DNA of 64,000 nt from Candidatus Trichorickettsia mobilis (GTDB lineage: Bacteria; Pseudomonadota; Alphaproteobacteria; Rickettsiales; Rickettsiaceae), in the NCBI RefSeq assembly GCF_034366785.1, contig NZ_CP112932.1:310001-374000 (forward strand). Reading direction: 5' to 3'. The position numbers were made by a program, and so were the translations under genes. The notes under the pieces are model-generated. The model had not been told where the DNA came from. It was given only the letters and a program-made list of their open reading frames with translations, and did no database searches. This document shows, in pieces, positions 60,841 through 64,000 of this stretch. Within the stretch, counting starts at the first letter, position 1. Every line of letters starts with the position of its first letter.

Positions 60841-61811
60841 GCTTTGAAATGAAACAACAAACAAGTATCGATCTGAAAAAATTCTTAATTATTAGTACAA
60901 AACCAATTATGAGATATCCTAGACGTTTTTATATCTTATTAATACTATCCATATTTCTTATAATCAACGCAGCTAAAGGTTCACCTGCAACTATTGTAGC
61001 GTTAGTTAACAATGAACCAATTACTTTGTATGAATTTCAGATGAGGAAAAAAATGGTTATAACGCTTAATAACGTGCATAACCCTGATGCTAAAGCTAAT
61101 GCTCAAATTAATACAGCAGTGTTAAATAGTTTAATTGAAGAACAATTATTATTTCAACATTCAAAAAAAGTTGGCGGTAAAATTAGTGCCACTGAATTAG
61201 AAGAAGCAATTAGCACCATTGCTCAAAGAAATAAAATGTCTAAAGAAGATTTGTTTAAATATCTATCCAGTCAAAATATAGATATAGATAGTTTTCGTAA
61301 GCAAATAACAGCAGAGTTGATCAAAATAAATATTTTATCTTATATCTCCAGATCAGTAACAATTTCACCGCAAGAAATTGATGCAGCTATTTTACTTAAT
61401 AATAGCAAGGATGCAAAAATCTCTGCTCGTATTTTTACCTCAAAAGACAAAACACCATCAACATTACAAAAGATGTATAGTTTACATAAAACTTTAAAAA
61501 CTTGTAATGAGGTAAAAGATGCTGCATACTCAAAATTTGCTACAGCTATTACCATTAACGAAAACCTTAGTACTTTAGATCATCAATTACAAACTATAAT
61601 AAGAGATCTAAGTATTAATCAAAAAAGCAGCGTATTTGAAACCACAAAAGGATTTCAATTAGTATTAATGTGTACTAAAGTAATAGATAATGTAACTTCA
61701 GCAGAGAATGATTACATCACTAATTTTTTGACAAATAAAAAAATGTCGCAAAAAGCACAAAAGTTTTTTGAAGATTTACGTAAAAAGGCATACATTAAAA
61801 TAATGCTATAA
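60837..61811 (+). CDS. surA: SurA-like periplasmic chaperone
   Basis: The 324 residues have a membrane/signal segment at about 30-45 (FYILLILSIFLIINAAKGS) preceded by a basic extension, and a SurA N-domain (ATIVALVNNEPITLYEFQMRKKM, LEEAISTIAQRNKMSKEDLF). A C-terminal half follows in which the parvulin signature is hard to find. lptD-surA order is conserved and SurA escorts LptD. The GTG at 60837 overlaps the lptD stop. ATG 60849 is also possible. Chaperone activity is likely, isomerase activity doubtful. Confidence 0.85.
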   Translation: MSFEMKQQTSIDLKKFLIISTKPIMRYPRRFYILLILSIFLIINAAKGSPATIVALVNNEPITLYEFQMRKKMVITLNNVHNPDAKANAQINTAVLNSLIEEQLLFQHSKKVGGKISATELEEAISTIAQRNKMSKEDLFKYLSSQNIDIDSFRKQITAELIKINILSYISRSVTISPQEIDAAILLNNSKDAKISARIFTSKDKTPSTLQKMYSLHKTLKTCNEVKDAAYSKFATAITINENLSTLDHQLQTIIRDLSINQKSSVFETTKGFQLVLMCTKVIDNVTSAENDYITNFLTNKKMSQKAQKFFEDLRKKAYIKIML

Positions 61812-61837
61812 AGTTATAAACTAAATATTTAGATTTT

Positions 61838-62224
61838 ATGAATCATCAATCTAAAGTATTAATTGTTGAAAATAATGAATTAAATTTAAAATTATTTCAT
61901 GATTTGCTGATAATTCAAAATTATGAAGTAATGACTTCTAAAAATGGTTTAGGCATCCCTGCTCTTATTGAAAATGAACGTCCAGATCTAATCTTAATGG
62001 ATATACAGCTTAATGGTATATCAGGTATAGATATCATTAAAGAATTAAAAAAAAATCCCGCAACTTCATCTATTCCAATTATAGCAATTACTGCTTTTGC
62101 TATGAAAAATGATGAAGCTAAAATATCTGCTTCTGGTTGTGACATGTATTTACCAAAACCAGTATCAATTGACTTATTTTTTCAAGCTTTACACAAATTT
62201 ATTGAACCAAATAATAAAAACTAA
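61838..62224 (+). CDS. divK: DivK-like single-domain response regulator
   Basis: The 128-residue receiver domain has VLIVENNELNLKLFHDLL, phospho-acceptor Asp55 in LILMDIQLNG, switch Thr in IIAITAFAM and Lys in YLPKPVS near 107. DivK links polar histidine kinases to cell-cycle and PleD control in Caulobacter. The acidic pair that binds Mg is Glu11-Asn12 here rather than Glu-Asp. The stop overlaps the pleD ATG (TAATG), so the two are coupled. Confidence 0.93.
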   Translation: MNHQSKVLIVENNELNLKLFHDLLIIQNYEVMTSKNGLGIPALIENERPDLILMDIQLNGISGIDIIKELKKNPATSSIPIIAITAFAMKNDEAKISASGCDMYLPKPVSIDLFFQALHKFIEPNNKN

Positions 62225-63579
62225 TGACTGCAAATGTACTGATAGTAGATGATCTGGAACCCAATGTTAAACTATTAGAGGTAAAACTACTAAGTGAGTA
62301 TTATACTGTATTTTCTGCAAATAACGGTGTCAAAGCGCTTGATGTACTGGCAAATAATAAAATTGATGTCATCTTATTGGATGTAATGATGCCAGAAATG
62401 GATGGTTTTGAAACCTGCATAAAGATTAAAGCTAATCCTGAAACTACTCATATACCGGTGGTAATGGTTACAGCATTATCAGATATTGAAGACAGAATAA
62501 AGGGACTAGAAGCCGGAGCAGATGAATTTCTTACTAAACCAATAAATGACGTAGCGTTATTTGCTCGTGTAAAATCTCTATCACGAATGAAAACAATTAT
62601 TGACGAACTAAAACTTAGAAATAAAACCAATGCTGCTCTTGGAGCTTCAGCAATAGAAATAAAAGATAATTTTGTAGACAGTAAAATACTGATAATTAAT
62701 GATGACGTAGTTCAAGCACGTAACTTAAGCAAAACACTACTAAAATTATCACCTCAAATTAAGATTGTCACAAAAATAGAAGATATCGATAGTATAATTG
62801 ACACTTATATTCCGGATGTAGTGATTATTAGTTGTCAATTAGAAGTAGGCGACCCTTTACGCATTAGTGTAATGCTAAAATCAAAAGAAATTTTACGACA
62901 TACCATGTTAATGCTACTTGCTGAAGAAGAAAATATGCAAATGGTTATTAAAGGAATGGAACTAGGTATAAATGATTATTTTATATACCCAGTTGAAGAA
63001 AATGAACTATTAGCGCGGATTAAAACTCAGTTAAGAAGGAAAAAATATCAAGATAATTTACGCAATGAACTAGAACAAAGTGTTAATCTTTCAATTAAAG
63101 ATGGTCTTACAGGAGTTTTCAACCGTCGTTACTTCGATATTCATATTCAACAAATGATTAAGACTTCTATAGAAACTAACAAACCATTATGTTTATTAAT
63201 GCTGGATATAGATCATTTCAAGCAAGTTAATGATAATTATGGACATCAAGCAGGTGATGCTGTGCTAGTATCTTTTTCAATGGTTTTAAAAAATCTATTT
63301 AGAATTACCGATCTTATAGCAAGATATGGTGGTGAAGAATTTTCCGTATTACTAAGTGAAGCATATCTCAAAGAAGCCGTAATTATTGCAGATAGAGTAC
63401 GCTCCACCATAGAAACAACAAGTTTCGTCATACCTAATTACCCACCATTGACAAAAACTACCTCAATAGGAGTAGCCGAATATAAACATGGTGAGTCTAT
63501 AAGTGATTTTATATCACGAGCAGATAAGGCATTATATGAAGCAAAATCAACTGGGCGAAATAAAATAGTAGCTTCATAA
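62224..63579 (+). CDS. pleD: PleD-type diguanylate cyclase (REC-REC-GGDEF)
   Basis: The 451 residues have receiver 1 with Asp9, Asp10 and phospho-Asp53 (VILLDVMMPEMDG). Receiver 2, about 150-270, has no phospho-acceptor where VVIISCQL occurs, so it is an adaptor. The GGDEF domain has DGLTGVFNRRYFD and the active GGEEF at 369-373. The inhibitory I-site RITD lies at 360-363, five residues upstream, so feedback inhibition by c-di-GMP is likely. It makes c-di-GMP from GTP on phosphorylation. A lone cyclase is usual in Rickettsiales. Confidence 0.96.
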   Translation: MTANVLIVDDLEPNVKLLEVKLLSEYYTVFSANNGVKALDVLANNKIDVILLDVMMPEMDGFETCIKIKANPETTHIPVVMVTALSDIEDRIKGLEAGADEFLTKPINDVALFARVKSLSRMKTIIDELKLRNKTNAALGASAIEIKDNFVDSKILIINDDVVQARNLSKTLLKLSPQIKIVTKIEDIDSIIDTYIPDVVIISCQLEVGDPLRISVMLKSKEILRHTMLMLLAEEENMQMVIKGMELGINDYFIYPVEENELLARIKTQLRRKKYQDNLRNELEQSVNLSIKDGLTGVFNRRYFDIHIQQMIKTSIETNKPLCLLMLDIDHFKQVNDNYGHQAGDAVLVSFSMVLKNLFRITDLIARYGGEEFSVLLSEAYLKEAVIIADRVRSTIETTSFVIPNYPPLTKTTSIGVAEYKHGESISDFISRADKALYEAKSTGRNKIVAS

Positions 63580-63604
63580 GTTTCTAGTTTGACAGATTTC
63601 ATTA

Positions 63605-63750
63605 GAGGCTGTCAGATCAGTAGATCTAAGTGGTAATTTTGCTCACTCAAAACGCAGGCGAAGCTCCGCAACAAACAAGAGACTGCTTGCGGTGCTCGTC
63701 TTCGTTTTTTCTAAAAATTCCTCTCTTATATCTACTGATCTGACAGCCTC
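63605..63750. mobile_element. MITE family 1, copy D (TSD TTA)
   Basis: The 146-bp copy runs from GAGGCTGTCAGATCAGTAGA to CTACTGATCTGACAGCCTC, flanked by TTA at 63602-63604 and 63751-63753. It has the same orientation as copy A and is closest to it in sequence. Confidence 0.85.
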
Positions 63751-63779
63751 TTAGGTTCTTACACACAGAAATTTAAAAA

Positions 63780-63831
63780 TAGACCTTCTCACAAACTCAA
63801 GCGTGACACAGTAAATATGTAAGAGATGATA
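63780..63831. mobile_element. MITE family 2, decayed half copy
   Basis: TAGACCTTCTCACAAACTCA and AAGAGATGAT match one arm of the element at 4397-4546, with a small insertion and no second arm. As at 4397, it lies just beyond a family 1 element. Confidence 0.55.
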
Positions 63832-63941
63832 TAATTCTCACGAATAACCTAAGAATATAGAGATTGATGGTTAGGAGAGCTTTACTTTATATTTATCATT
63901 AAATATGATTAGCAATATTTAATATTTGAGTATAATAAAAA

Positions 63942-64000
63942 ATGGCACAAAAATTGGTTAACAAAATCCTCTTTGGCGTTTTAGTTATTTTAATAGCTAT
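63942..64000 (+). CDS. start of a membrane or secreted protein, cut by the window edge
   Basis: ATG 63942 opens MAQKLVNKILFGVLVILIA: a short basic start and a hydrophobic helix of at least 10 residues, which could be a membrane anchor or signal peptide. No family can be named from 19 residues. Confidence 0.55.
   Translation, partial: MAQKLVNKILFGVLVILIA

Overview
The window looks like a chromosomal segment of an obligate intracellular alphaproteobacterium of the order Rickettsiales, probably family Rickettsiaceae. The evidence is strong A+T richness, wide intergenic spaces, a class I lysyl-tRNA synthetase, a divK-pleD pair, hflK-hflC-degP next to mrp, a PhaB-type reductase, and an in-frame palindromic insertion in addA of the kind known from Rickettsia palindromic elements. 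I cannot name the genus from sequence alone. No rRNA, CRISPR array, phage or intact transposase gene was seen.

Layout. 1-9.8 kb: start of rsmI, a divergent LpoA-like lipoprotein, a frameshifted orphan gene, a secreted-effector-like gene broken by one stop codon, two abutting MITEs, lpdA, a small orphan, a lytic transglycosylase with an NDUFAF5-like methyltransferase, and a decayed TraB/GumN gene that keeps a good promoter. 10-16.7 kb: rsmD-rluB and mrp on the minus strand, then hflK-hflC-degP, rpmJ and trxA on the plus strand. 16.7-23.5 kb: MITEs and hairpins among orphan genes, a ferritin-like protein, a small lipoprotein, lysS, a FUSC-like membrane protein, dsbB, coq7 and a SixA-like phosphatase. 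23.6-29.7 kb: addA with a repeat-derived insert, then hscB-hscA. 29.8-31.5 kb: the intact paralogue of the broken effector-like gene. 31.9-33.9 kb: mutM-xthA and RNase P RNA.

34-49.3 kb is the minus-strand transcription/translation block rpsL-rpsG-fusA-tRNA-Trp-secE-nusG-rplK-rplA-rplJ-rplL-rpoB-rpoC. It is interrupted by repeats between nusG and rplK, and by a near-perfect 177-bp hairpin between rpoB and rpoC. 49.7-52.8 kb: frataxin, a spermidine-synthase-like protein and an ABC exporter. 53-55.3 kb: two unrecognised tandem genes and a repeat cluster. 55.3-64 kb: a BepA-like metalloprotease, phaB, rpsD, lptD with a SurA-like chaperone, divK-pleD, another MITE and the start of a membrane protein.

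Functional themes are envelope biogenesis and quality control (LpoA-like, transglycosylase, DegP, BepA-like, LptD, SurA-like, DsbB, HflKC), Fe-S and respiratory maturation (HscA/HscB, frataxin, Mrp, NDUFAF5-like, Coq7), and c-di-GMP signalling (DivK/PleD). The accessory signal lies in the effector-like paralogue pair with its shared upstream block, and in several families of small non-autonomous inverted-repeat elements. One family shows clean 3-bp TNA target duplications.
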